A stretch of DNA of 64,000 nt from Nitrosopumilus ureiphilus (GCF_013407185.1 NZ_CP026995.1:1804954-1868953); one strand, 5' to 3'. Shown: positions 24,141 through 32,581, counted from the stretch's first letter. Notes: a model not told the origin generated them from the letters alone. Numbers and translations: made by a program.

Positions 24141-26054
24141 ATGGACACACGTCACATACAGCCAATTGTAAATTTTTCATTAAGAAAAGAAGTGTTTTTT
24201 GTTGCAGTTGGATCCATTGTTGGAGCATTTACAATGCATCTACCAATAATATTTTCGGATTTGTTTGGCAGTTCATCCTATCAGATATGGTTGTTGACTG
24301 CAGCTAGGATAGTAAATTCTTCACAGCCTGAAATTGGTTTGGCATTGCATTTTTTTGTTGCAACAATAATTGGCATTGTTACTGGAATATTTCTACACAA
24401 AGTATTACGGTTTAATATTTCTCGAATTCCCAAGGGATTGACATATGGGGTAATTTCCGGCACAGTAGTTTTTGTAGTGTTTGCAATTCCAGTATCTCAG
24501 ATATTTTTAGGTCCAAATACAATTGAAATACTATCTGAAATAAATCCAGAGGTGAGTCCTCTGCAAATCACTCAAGAAGTCAAAGAGAATTTTCAAAATC
24601 AGATGATTAATTCATTATTCATGCATTTAGTCTGGGGTGTCACTTTAGGCATAATAAGCTCAGTATTGACAAGGAAAATTGGTGCAAATTATCTATGTCA
24701 TGTTTGTAACGTTGAATTTTCAAATATTAAGACGTATGAACACCACACAAAAAATGTTCATGAAAATCCATCTCCCAAAATGAAAAAAATTTTGATTTTA
24801 GGCGGAGGGTATGCAGGAGTTGGAGTTTTGAACAAGATTCAGAAATCATTTGAAAATAATGTAGATGTAAGCATAGAACTTGTTAGCGAATCAAATTTTT
24901 TCTTACATACTCCAATGCTGCCAGAAATGGCCACAGGAACTATAGAACCAAGACATATTGCAACACCAATAAGAAGATTCTGTAAGAGGGCACAATTTCA
25001 TCAATCCAAAGTTGTAGATATTCAACTAGATTCAAAACAAGTTACCATACAACGAATGACTGATAAATCTCAAAGAGTTCTATCCTATGATTATTTGGTT
25101 TTAGCAATGGGTGGCAAGACAAACTTTTTTGGAAATATTAATATTGAAAAAAATTCATTGACAATAAAAAGTTTAGATGATGCAATAAAGATCAGAAATC
25201 ACATAATTAGTATGCTAGAAGATGCAGATCAAGAAACAAATCTAGATCTACAAAAAAAGATAATGACATTTGTTGTTGTGGGAGGAGGTTTTTCAGGAGT
25301 AGAAACAGTTGGAGAGATAAATGATTTTGTTAGAGAATCAGCCAAAAAATTTTATCGAAATATTCATCAAGATAATATCAAAATAATTTTAGTAGCTGCA
25401 GGAGACAAGATATTGCCAGAAATTGGAAACTTGGGAGAATATTCCAGGCAGGCATTGGAAAAAGATGGAGTTACAATTTACACAAACACAAAACTTGAAG
25501 ATATTTCAAATGAAATAGCAATTTTGACTAACAAAAAAGAAATTTCAACTGCGACTGTAATATGGGCAGGAGGAAATACGGTAGAGTCCGTCATTGAAAA
25601 AATAAACACCAAGCACCATAAATCAGGAAGAGTGATTGTGAACAGACAACTCAAACTTGAAGATCATCTTGAAGTTTTTGCATTAGGGGATTGTGCGTTT
25701 TCAACAGATCCTCGCAGTGGAAATCCATATCCACCAACTGCTCAACATGCAATTAGACAGGCAAAAACAGTTGCCGAAAATCTTGAAAATAAAATCAATG
25801 GTGTAGGAATTCAGAATGATTTCATCTATGACACAAAAGGCTCAATGGCCAAAATTGGCAAAAAAGACGGGGTTGCACTGGTACTAGGGCATGAATTTAG
25901 GGGATTTATTGCATGGCTAATCTGGAAACAATACTATCTTTCTACTCTTCCAACAAATGAGAAGAAAATTCGTGTTGGTCTTGATTGGTTTATTGATTTA
26001 TTTTTTCCAAGAGACATTACGAGATTATCAAGTATTTTTGATGAAAAAAAATAA
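24141..26054 (+). CDS. NDH-2/FAD oxidoreductase fused to a membrane domain and a zinc finger
   Basis: 637 aa. Residues about 1-185: four hydrophobic helices; 188-212: a C2H2-type finger (CHVCNVEF...HHTKNVH); from 217: FAD site ILGGGYAGVGVL, second Rossmann site VVVGGGFSGVETVG near 355, and the C-terminal ALGDCAF FAD-binding box near 480, as in type II NADH dehydrogenase or sulfide:quinone oxidoreductase. Cys pair expected of SQR is not evident, favouring NADH:quinone oxidoreductase. The N-terminal fusion would anchor it. Co-transcribed with the aminotransferase. Confidence 0.8.
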   Translation: MDTRHIQPIVNFSLRKEVFFVAVGSIVGAFTMHLPIIFSDLFGSSSYQIWLLTAARIVNSSQPEIGLALHFFVATIIGIVTGIFLHKVLRFNISRIPKGLTYGVISGTVVFVVFAIPVSQIFLGPNTIEILSEINPEVSPLQITQEVKENFQNQMINSLFMHLVWGVTLGIISSVLTRKIGANYLCHVCNVEFSNIKTYEHHTKNVHENPSPKMKKILILGGGYAGVGVLNKIQKSFENNVDVSIELVSESNFFLHTPMLPEMATGTIEPRHIATPIRRFCKRAQFHQSKVVDIQLDSKQVTIQRMTDKSQRVLSYDYLVLAMGGKTNFFGNINIEKNSLTIKSLDDAIKIRNHIISMLEDADQETNLDLQKKIMTFVVVGGGFSGVETVGEINDFVRESAKKFYRNIHQDNIKIILVAAGDKILPEIGNLGEYSRQALEKDGVTIYTNTKLEDISNEIAILTNKKEISTATVIWAGGNTVESVIEKINTKHHKSGRVIVNRQLKLEDHLEVFALGDCAFSTDPRSGNPYPPTAQHAIRQAKTVAENLENKINGVGIQNDFIYDTKGSMAKIGKKDGVALVLGHEFRGFIAWLIWKQYYLSTLPTNEKKIRVGLDWFIDLFFPRDITRLSSIFDEKK

Positions 26055-26098
26055 CCGATCAAAAATTAGTTTATATTCAAAATAAAGAATATTTTTTT

Positions 26099-26488
26099 AT
26101 GCCTTTTGAGTCATTATGTAAAAATATAATCTTCAAAGATGTCCCAAGTTATGAAAACATCAAAGTAGATAAACAAATGAAAGAATTGTTCTCTACTGTT
26201 TTTACTGGAATGGGCGGCAGATATACCAGATTACGAATTATTTGTGCAATCACCGAAGATCCTATGAATGCCATGGAACTTTCAAAAAAATTGAGTCTAG
26301 ATTACAAAACAATACAGCATAGCATTGAAGTATTAGAAAAAAATAATTTGATAGTACGAAAAGGCGAAGGATACGGAGATATGTTTTTTCCATCTGAATT
26401 ATTATCTTCAAATTTGGCTACATTGTATGCAGTAATTAGAAAAGTAGAATCAAAACTAGATAGAGCAGAAAAAAAATACATTGATTAA
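26099..26488 (+). CDS. ArsR-like winged-helix regulator, paralogue of the 13.2-kb gene
   Basis: 129 aa. Same layout as the 13155-13565 protein: VFTGMGGRYTRLRIICAITED, SKKLSLDYKTIQHSIEVLEK, wing GEGYGDMFFPSELL. Lies between an NDH2 fusion and a DoxX gene and may regulate either. Ligand unknown. Confidence 0.75.
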   Translation: MPFESLCKNIIFKDVPSYENIKVDKQMKELFSTVFTGMGGRYTRLRIICAITEDPMNAMELSKKLSLDYKTIQHSIEVLEKNNLIVRKGEGYGDMFFPSELLSSNLATLYAVIRKVESKLDRAEKKYID

Positions 26489-26505
26489 TTTTTAATCAAA
26501 ATACA

Positions 26506-26527
26506 ATTTGGGAATTTCATTAAATAC
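26506..26527 (+). promoter_or_regulatory. Composite promoter of the DoxX gene
   Basis: TTTGGGAATTTCATTAAATAC; TATA centre near 26523 lies 26 bases before ATG 26549, fixing that start as leaderless. Confidence 0.6.
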
Positions 26528-26548
26528 AGTTTACAGATGTATTTTGTA

Positions 26549-26983
26549 ATGTCAATAGTATTTGCAAAACCAGTTTCAGAAAATAAATCTGCAGCAAGTC
26601 TGCTTGTGATAAGAATAGGCATGTCTTTTGCATTTTTCTGGGCAGGTTATGATAAAGTGTCTGATCCCGCAGGATTTGGGATGATGATGCAAAACATGGC
26701 AGGCATCCAACCTGAAATGGCAATCAGTATGGCCATGATGATAGGAATTTTAGAAATAGTATCTGGTGCACTTGTTTTGTCGGGATTATTGACAAGGCCT
26801 GCAGCAATATTTCAAACAATTATCCTAATTGGTGCCATGATTATGTTTGGATTTGATTTTACCACTGGACCTGCAATCTGGAAAGACCCAACAATGTTGG
26901 GAGTTGCCATAGGCCTTACTATTTATGGCTCTGGCAAATTTGGAATTGATTCATTGATTTCAAGAAAACTAGGAAAAAAATAG
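26549..26983 (+). CDS. DoxX-family membrane protein
   Basis: 144 aa from ATG 26549 (MSIVFAKP); the frame to 26537 is rejected on promoter spacing. Four helices, with the family's RIGMSFAFFWAGYDKVSDP at helix 1-2 and ILEIVSGALVLSGLLTRPAA. DoxX proteins are poorly characterised, sometimes linked to quinone or sulfur redox processes. The next gene, a Rieske fusion under an identical promoter, may be functionally linked. Confidence 0.82.
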   Translation: MSIVFAKPVSENKSAASLLVIRIGMSFAFFWAGYDKVSDPAGFGMMMQNMAGIQPEMAISMAMMIGILEIVSGALVLSGLLTRPAAIFQTIILIGAMIMFGFDFTTGPAIWKDPTMLGVAIGLTIYGSGKFGIDSLISRKLGKK

Positions 26984-26988
26984 AACAC

Positions 26989-27007
26989 TTTCTTTTTTTA
27001 ATTTTTT
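26989..27007 (+). terminator. Oligo-T terminator after the DoxX gene
   Basis: TTTCTTTTTTTAATTTTTTC starts six bases after the stop. Confidence 0.5.
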
Positions 27008-27030
27008 CAAAGAGAATTCTAAATGATAGA

Positions 27031-27051
27031 AATTGGGAATTTCAATAAATA
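27031..27051 (+). promoter_or_regulatory. Composite promoter of the Rieske-glutamate synthase gene
   Basis: AATTGGGAATTTCAATAAATAC, nearly identical to the DoxX promoter 500 bases upstream; TATA lies about 35 bases before ATG 27082, so a short leader is possible. Confidence 0.6.
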
Positions 27052-27081
27052 CCATCATTCTAATTTTTTAATAGAATACAA

Positions 27082-28668
27082 ATGCCAGAATCAAATTTTG
27101 TTAAACTTTGCAATATTTTAGATATTTCAGAAAATAAAATGAAAGTTTTCAATATACACAACATTGAGTTTGTTGTTGTTAATCAAAACAATAAGTTCAA
27201 TGCAGTGTATAACAAATGTCCCCATATGGGAGGCTCCCTGGGCGACGGTTCTGTGGATGGCTCTGGATATCTTACATGTCCATTACATAATTGGCAATTT
27301 GATTTGGAAACTGGAAAAGGACCTGAAGGATATGAGGATTCGGTTCCTACTTTTGAATTAAATGTCAGAGGTGATTCTATTTTTATTAATCAGGATCAAT
27401 TGTTAGAACTTGGAAAAAACAAAGACTATCTGGTAAGATTTGATCACAATACAAAGCAACGATTTGAGAGAACACATGATAAAACAATGCCTGAAATGGA
27501 TGACATTGCTGCTAAAGCAAAGTGGAAAGTAAAAGAGATTGCACCTATGGGCACTCTTAAACACGTTCCAATGTTTGACGATATTTTATTCAAAGCAGCT
27601 CAACTATTCAGAACTCCTCTTTTAGAAGAAGAGAATGTAAACCTGAAAACAATCATTGGAAAAACAGCAAAAATTCCACTTGAGATTTCAATGCCTGTTT
27701 ATGTATCCCATATGTCATTTGGAGCACTATCAGAGGAGGCAAAAACGGCTCTTGCGAAGGGTTCCAAAAAAATGGATATTGCAACCTGTTCAGGAGAAGG
27801 TGGACGAAACCAAAGAGAATTTGATAATGCTGGAAAATACATCTATGAAATTAGCACTCCAAAATTTACTAGAAATGAAGAATGGATAAAATCCGCTGAT
27901 GCAGTTGAAATAAAGATTGGTCAGGCTGCAAAACCAGGGTTGGGAGGTCACTTGCTTAAAGAAAAGATAACTCCTGAAATAGCAAAACTAAGAGGCATCC
28001 CAATGGATAAGGATCAAATTTCCCCTGCAAGAAATACTGAAATCAATAGCAAACAAGATCTCAAAGACTATGTGTCACAGCTCAAAGACATTACTGGCGG
28101 TAGGCCAATTGGAATAAAATTTGCAGCAGGACATGTAGAAGGAGATTTGGAATATGCACTGTATGCAGAACCTGATTTTATCACCATTGATGGAAGAGGA
28201 GGTGGAACGGGTGCTGCTCCTGTTTTTGTTAAAGACAATTTTGCAATGCCTGCAGTATATGCTGTTGCCAGAGCTAGAAAAGTTTTGGACAAACATCAAA
28301 ACCAAGCATCCCTTGTCATGACAGGTGGATACAGAACATCAGGTGAGATTTGTAAAAGTATTGCAATGGGTGCAGATGCTGTAGCAATTGCCACATCTGC
28401 AATGATTGCAATTGGTTGTCAGCAATATAGAACATGTCATACTGGAAATTGTCCAGTCGGAATTGCAACACAAAAACAAAATTTGAGAGATAGATTCAGT
28501 ATAGATGACTCGTTTGCAAGATTTGTAAACTACATATTCATTTTGAAAATGGAAATTGATGAAATAACTCGTGCAACAGGGAAAAATGATGTGCATTCTC
28601 TAGGATATGATGATTTGATTACAACTGATATGGATATCTCAACAGGAACGGGGATAGAACATGCCTAG
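27082..28668 (+). CDS. Rieske [2Fe-2S] domain fused to a GltB-type FMN glutamate synthase domain
   Basis: 528 aa. Residues about 5-110: Rieske ferredoxin with CPHMGG and CPLHNWQF cluster ligands (C-x-H...C-x2-H). Residues about 150-500: glutamate synthase FMN barrel with GGRGGGTGAAP, SHMSFGALSEEAK and the iron-sulfur loop CQQYRTCHTGNCPVG (3Fe-4S ligands). The glutaminase domain is absent, so ammonia would have to come from elsewhere, or the reaction is different. The fused Rieske domain probably delivers electrons. Followed with 8-base overlap by a DUF5996-like gene. Confidence 0.82.
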   Translation: MPESNFVKLCNILDISENKMKVFNIHNIEFVVVNQNNKFNAVYNKCPHMGGSLGDGSVDGSGYLTCPLHNWQFDLETGKGPEGYEDSVPTFELNVRGDSIFINQDQLLELGKNKDYLVRFDHNTKQRFERTHDKTMPEMDDIAAKAKWKVKEIAPMGTLKHVPMFDDILFKAAQLFRTPLLEEENVNLKTIIGKTAKIPLEISMPVYVSHMSFGALSEEAKTALAKGSKKMDIATCSGEGGRNQREFDNAGKYIYEISTPKFTRNEEWIKSADAVEIKIGQAAKPGLGGHLLKEKITPEIAKLRGIPMDKDQISPARNTEINSKQDLKDYVSQLKDITGGRPIGIKFAAGHVEGDLEYALYAEPDFITIDGRGGGTGAAPVFVKDNFAMPAVYAVARARKVLDKHQNQASLVMTGGYRTSGEICKSIAMGADAVAIATSAMIAIGCQQYRTCHTGNCPVGIATQKQNLRDRFSIDDSFARFVNYIFILKMEIDEITRATGKNDVHSLGYDDLITTDMDISTGTGIEHA

Positions 28669-29371
28669 TTCAGAGATTAAAATAAAAAATTTGCAAGAAA
28701 TCTGCTTGGCAGTTGGCGAAATCAAACAACAACTAGTAGAGGAATTACCCCATTTTGGACATCACGGGTTGTTTGTACAAAATGATGAGATAACAACGGG
28801 ATTAATGAACAATAAAAATGAGATCAAAATTAATCTTTTAACTGGACAATTACTATATTTTGAAAATGAGGTTGGATCATTCATTGACTTGAAAAAGGAT
28901 AATGTTTTAGAAAAATTACAATCAATTTCATCTAGTAAAAATGTAAAGATCTCAGCTGAGTCTTTGAACAATGTAACTGAGCAAGAACTATCAAGTTATC
29001 ATGATTTTGCAAAAAAAGCATCACAAATACTAGAATTATTTAGAATGAATCTGCGTGATAACTTTACTCTGATTCATTTATGGCCACATCATTTTGATTT
29101 TTCTTTAGAATGGTTTACAGGAAACAACGATGAACAGATTGGAACTGGTATTTCTCCAGTCGACGAGCAATACTCCAAACCATATCTATACATGAATCCT
29201 TGGCCTTTTGAAGAAAAAATTATCAAAGAATCACTCCCCATAGGAACGTGGCATACTGATGGATGGAAGGGGATCAAAGTGGAATGGGATGAACTGGTAC
29301 AATTAACTCCAAAAGATGCTGCAGAAAAACTGACTGAATTATTTTTTATTGCTAGAAAATCATTTCATTAG
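28661..29371 (+). CDS. Hypothetical protein with a DUF5996-like C-terminal segment
   Basis: 236 aa. The segment IHLWPHHFDFSLEWFTG ... GTGISPVDEQYSKPYLYMNPWPF ... GTWHTDGWKG resembles the DUF5996 family end, though I cannot confirm by search. Overlaps the stop of the glutamate synthase fusion by 8 bases, so translational coupling is likely. Function unknown. Confidence 0.6.
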   Translation: MPSSEIKIKNLQEICLAVGEIKQQLVEELPHFGHHGLFVQNDEITTGLMNNKNEIKINLLTGQLLYFENEVGSFIDLKKDNVLEKLQSISSSKNVKISAESLNNVTEQELSSYHDFAKKASQILELFRMNLRDNFTLIHLWPHHFDFSLEWFTGNNDEQIGTGISPVDEQYSKPYLYMNPWPFEEKIIKESLPIGTWHTDGWKGIKVEWDELVQLTPKDAAEKLTELFFIARKSFH

Positions 29372-29423
29372 ATTTGTAAACATCTGGGGATTTTTTTAAA
29401 TAGATTATAAAAAAACAAAATCA

Positions 29424-29618
29424 TTGGCACAATCATGTAAAGGCATATGCACCAGATTAAAGTCTACTCACCATACTAGCTATGAACGATTGAGATATGG
29501 TTCTGGACAAAAATATTGTTCGCATTGTACATTGTTTTTCCATACTGAAGAATTTACATGTCCCTGCTGCAAGATTAGACTTCGTTCAAAACCTAAGAGT
29601 AAAAAATATGTCATGTAA
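29424..29618 (+). CDS. Conserved small zinc-ribbon protein, 64 aa
   Basis: CKGIC near residue 5, CSHCTLFFHTEEFTCPCCKIRLRSKP near 32-57: four Cys-pairs of a zinc ribbon. I recall closely similar small proteins in Nitrosopumilus. TTG start at 29424. The Cys-rich 40-aa frame follows three bases later. Confidence 0.6.
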   Translation: MAQSCKGICTRLKSTHHTSYERLRYGSGQKYCSHCTLFFHTEEFTCPCCKIRLRSKPKSKKYVM

Positions 29619-29621
29619 GGA

Positions 29622-29744
29622 GTGTGCAATCACATTAAAGGAGAATGCGAATGTCTTTGTTGCTGTTTCACATCTAAAATTGGGTGCCCCACGTGTATTA
29701 TTCCTGTATTAGCCCATAATAGAGGAATCAAGAAACTGATGTGA
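29622..29744 (+). CDS. Cys-rich mini-protein, 40 aa (metallothionein-like)
   Basis: GTG 29622 to TGA 29744, three bases after the zinc-ribbon gene. Eight Cys and one early His within 25 residues (CNHIKGECECLCCCF...CPTC). Cys density of this kind suggests metal binding. Too short for standard gene callers. Confidence 0.45.
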   Translation: MCNHIKGECECLCCCFTSKIGCPTCIIPVLAHNRGIKKLM

Positions 29745-29770
29745 AGAAAAGATCATAAAAAATAATTACT

Positions 29771-30030
29771 TTAATAATCTATCTTGGTATCAGAGAAGAG
29801 TTTCAAGGTCTTGTCTATACTGATCCCTTTTGCCAACAATAAGATCAAAGTGTATTCAGGAGTCAAAGATTTTACTATCATGGTATTTCTTTTTAAAACA
29901 TTAATTGTCATGGATAATCCTCCAAAATCATCATCAAACTCTACAATTTTAAATCGAAGTGATACTTTTCTTGCCATTTTTTCAAGTATTTTATAATCTG
30001 CTTCATTCTTGTGATGCTCTGCAATTTTAT
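29771..30030 (-). pseudogene. Truncated gene fragment cut by the IS derivative
   Basis: The minus-strand frame ends at 29771 with a plausible protein tail (FGGLSMTINVLKRNTMIVKS...LFSDTKIDY) but its 5' part runs into copy B of the IS200/IS605 derivative. The start lies in mobile DNA, so the original N-terminus is lost. No family recognised. Confidence 0.45.
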
Positions 30031-30332
30031 AGATGTGAGCGGAAAAACCCAAACCCTTTAGGGTTGGGATGAAAGCGAACACACCACAACTCAAAACAAA
30101 ACACAATCAAATATTCAAGTACAATACATGTGTAATCAACTGCATGTTAGAGTTTAGGCAAATATGGTCGTATCATTGATATGAACATGTGCCATTTGTT
30201 ACGTAAAGCCGAAAATGGATTGTGTTCAGACATACTACTGCGGGAACCGCAGGAATGCACGCCTGTGGAGATCAGAAACTCGGTCGTTGAAGCAGGAAGA
30301 AGCCAATTGACTTTAGTCATTGGTAAGTTCAC
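30031..30332 (+). mobile_element. Short IS200/IS605-type derivative (copy B), tnpB remnant
   Basis: About 302 bp after an AATTTTAT flank. Left-end hairpin with AACCCTTTAGGGTT core (30053-30066), tnpB-like 3' coding traces (a HACGDQKLG stretch, then a frame-shifted VVEAG end), right-end hairpin CCAATTGACTTTAGTCATTGG and terminal GTTCAC (30327-30332). Same organisation and 95% identity over 60 bp to copy A (19123-19182), in opposite genome orientation. Multiple stops show it is not functional on its own. Confidence 0.6.
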
Positions 30333-30450
30333 GCTCCATCACACCTCCAATACTGTTAATTATTATCAAATACTCAATTTCAGGCATTGATTCAGATATG
30401 GAATTAATCAAGGATTTCTTTCAATCAAATGTACTAGACATTACACATCA
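30333..30450. other. Short intergenic stretch with possible gene scar
   Basis: A plus-strand frame ends at about 30462 with MELIKDFFQSNVLDITHHYFS, lacking an upstream part. It may be the other remnant of a gene split by the IS derivative, or chance. Confidence 0.2.
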
Positions 30451-30861
30451 TTATTTTTCGTGAAATTGCTTCAATCCACTACAAATCATATTGAGAATTC
30501 CTTCAATCATCTTTACATTTTCTGGTGTTTGCTCTGATTGTGTACTGACTTGTAATTCTGAAGAACTATCATCTCCAAGAATTGAGAAATCTATCAGCAG
30601 ACCTTTCATTGGTGGAGGTGCATTGTCAATTGCTATAGTGAGTGATTTTTGAGAATCATCCAGTTTTACCAAGGTTTCCATAAGCTGAAATGATTGATCA
30701 CCCATCTGAACATCACAGGTTCTAGTGGTACCCAATCCAGTGCCTTTTACCTCAGATTTTGTGACTACTGGCATGTACTGTTCCGCTCCCTGAAGTGATT
30801 GTAAATGATTCCAAACATCATCAGATGATGCATTGATTGTTATTTTTTCTGAAATCAACAT
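30451..30861 (-). CDS. SRPBCC/START-like (polyketide cyclase-type) protein
   Basis: 136 aa. Begins EKITINASSDDVWNHLQSLQGAE, the typical SRPBCC first strand and helices; ends with the long C-terminal helix (MIEGILNMICSGLKQFHEK). Helix-grip fold binding hydrophobic ligands; ligand unknown. Its promoter carries TTGGATACAATTTGGGAA (30893-30910, minus strand), the composite motif. Confidence 0.78.
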   Translation of the reverse strand: MLISEKITINASSDDVWNHLQSLQGAEQYMPVVTKSEVKGTGLGTTRTCDVQMGDQSFQLMETLVKLDDSQKSLTIAIDNAPPPMKGLLIDFSILGDDSSSELQVSTQSEQTPENVKMIEGILNMICSGLKQFHEK

Positions 30862-30892
30862 TAAGTTATGATTTCTAAAACAGTATTTGAAG

Positions 30893-30910
30893 ATCTTCCC
30901 AAATTGTATC
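30893..30910 (-). promoter_or_regulatory. Composite promoter boxes of the SRPBCC gene
   Basis: Minus strand TTGGA box then GGGAA at 13-base offset, followed by TTCAAATAC as TATA region. Confidence 0.5.
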
Positions 30911-30996
30911 CAAATCCATCATTTAATTTTGAATTTGAAATGGATGGAATTAAGAAATCTATAAAGTGTTTTAATCCTTTACTCTTGAAAGATAAA

Positions 30997-31122
30997 TCAA
31001 GAATTAATTGTTTTCCAACAGCAACATTCATCCAAAGTACAATTAGAACAATCTTCAGTAGAAATACTAATTTTGCATTCAGAAGGAAAACAGCCACAAT
31101 AAGAACATTTTACTTGAAACAT
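30997..31122 (-). CDS. Cys-rich 41-aa protein, metallothionein-like, end of a copper-type operon
   Basis: ATG at 31122 overlaps the previous stop (TAATG), so it is co-translated with the Met-rich secreted protein. Nine Cys in 41 residues: C6, C9, C11, C16, C25, C28, C33, C34, C35, forming CSYCGC, CSNC and CCC clusters. No signal peptide, hence probably cytosolic. Pattern suits binding several soft metal ions such as Cu(I) or Zn. It is too short for normal gene calling and lies in a stretch otherwise covered by implausible frames. Confidence 0.6.
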   Translation of the reverse strand: MFQVKCSYCGCFPSECKISISTEDCSNCTLDECCCWKTINS

Positions 31123-32084
31123 TATGGATTCACCACTTCTTTCTCCATCATTGCCATACTGCTTTGAGAATGCATCTTTAACATTACAACATAATTATCA
31201 ACATCCACATTTGTTACCTCACTTTCTATTTCAGGCATGCTTTCAAACATTCTTTGTATCATAGAAGCTCTTTGTTCCATACCACCAGATTTCCATACGA
31301 TCGTTGGAGCATTTACAACATTCTCAGTTTGTTGAATTGTTAATTCACCATTTGATTCAGCTTGTAAAATTTCTTCAACTGATGTCAAAAGTCTAGGAGT
31401 AGAATTGTCATTCCATGTGACTAGATGTGGCACTCTAAATTGACTATATTCTATTTGTTCTGGAATTGAATCAAAAACATCAATTTGATACATGAAAGGT
31501 CCACCACCATATGGTCCAGAACCAGAAATGCCATTAGTAAACACATAGACTCTAGATGTTTCTTCTGGTGAAATATTTTTCAAATTAGAAACATGTAATG
31601 TTGGAAAGTTTACCATCATAGACATCATAGATGCCATGTCTTTGTCAGATATTTCTGTATGAATAAAGTAAACCTTCTCTCCATTATAATATCCATCAAT
31701 CATTGGAATTGTTATTTGTACATCAGGATTAAATGGCATTTCAGAACCTGTCATCATACCATTCATCATGTCTTGCCCTTGCATTTTTTGACTCATCATA
31801 CTAGAATCCATCATGTTACTCATCATTTCCATCATTTGGCTATTTTGCATCATATCTTGCATAAACTGTTGATTTTTAACCATTTCATTTATCATTTGTT
31901 CTCGCAATCCAGGATCGTTCATCATTGTTCCCATCATTGTATCCATCCATTGTGTTGTTGTTTGTGGATCATTCATCATCATATTTCTTGGACTGTATGT
32001 TTGCTCTGCAATCACATAACCCCCCAAGAATCCTGCAAAAAGTAATCCTACACCAATACTAACAGTGATTATAGTTGATGTCAT
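31122..32084 (-). CDS. Membrane-anchored Met-rich protein with secreted repeat domain
   Basis: 320 aa from ATG 32084, which overlaps the preceding stop as ATGA; the longer start at 32108 is less likely. N-terminal helix (TSTIITVSIGVGLLFAGFLGGYVI), then residues about 40-105 carry some 25 Met in short MMxxMM runs, a Cu(I)-binding type composition. The C-terminal ~190 residues match the domain of the 8550-9839 protein (GYYNGEKVYFIHTE, WNDNSTPRLL). Likely extracytoplasmic metal sequestration. Coupled to the Cys-rich protein downstream. Confidence 0.75.
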   Translation of the reverse strand: MTSTIITVSIGVGLLFAGFLGGYVIAEQTYSPRNMMMNDPQTTTQWMDTMMGTMMNDPGLREQMINEMVKNQQFMQDMMQNSQMMEMMSNMMDSSMMSQKMQGQDMMNGMMTGSEMPFNPDVQITIPMIDGYYNGEKVYFIHTEISDKDMASMMSMMVNFPTLHVSNLKNISPEETSRVYVFTNGISGSGPYGGGPFMYQIDVFDSIPEQIEYSQFRVPHLVTWNDNSTPRLLTSVEEILQAESNGELTIQQTENVVNAPTIVWKSGGMEQRASMIQRMFESMPEIESEVTNVDVDNYVVMLKMHSQSSMAMMEKEVVNP

Positions 32085-32569
32085 GCCATATTTTCCTTTA
32101 ACACACAACTTTTTGTTAATTTATTATGAATGGAATAGTATGACCATAATAACAATCCAATTGAGCTTATCAAAAGTGGAATTTGGTATACTGAAAGAAA
32201 AGTAGACACAGCAACACTTGCAGTACCAAAGCTAGTCAAGAGTATAAATCCCAACGATGAACAACTAGCACATCCACCTGCCACCAGTCCAACAGATGAG
32301 CCCATAAAGGAGGATTTATTCATCTTTACTTTTGTGTTTTTTAGAACATAGACATTCATGCTTAGAACAATTCCCATTAATGCAGATATCATATTTGATA
32401 ACACAAAAACAGGAATTGCATCTGAAGGAAGATAAAATACAAGAATAGGGGCAAAGAACAATAATTCACCCAAAACACTAAACACTATCCAAAATGAAAC
32501 AAAAATTGCAGATGCTAGAAAAATATAGAATTTATTATTAAAAACCACTTTAAATGAAGACAGTATCAT
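32081..32569 (-). CDS. Membrane protein with Cys motif GGCASCSSLGF
   Basis: 162 aa, about five helices. A CASC motif lies at the start of the fourth helix (residue ~100) and a further Cys near the C-terminus, possible metal or thiol sites inside the membrane. No family I can name. Between a DsbA-like gene (12 bases upstream) and the Met-rich gene (ATGA overlap), so part of the same operon; a role in metal transport or thiol redox is inferred. Confidence 0.65.
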   Translation of the reverse strand: MILSSFKVVFNNKFYIFLASAIFVSFWIVFSVLGELLFFAPILVFYLPSDAIPVFVLSNMISALMGIVLSMNVYVLKNTKVKMNKSSFMGSSVGLVAGGCASCSSLGFILLTSFGTASVAVSTFLSVYQIPLLISSIGLLLWSYYSIHNKLTKSCVLKENMA

Positions 32570-32581
32570 TTGTCATCACTT

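Noticed and set aside
30861..31167. Overlapping 78-aa and 99-aa frames around the Cys-rich gene (30861-31097 minus, 30868-31167 plus)
   Set aside because: They lie over the coupled Cys-rich frame, show no domain pattern, and lack promoters; the Cys-rich reading is better supported.
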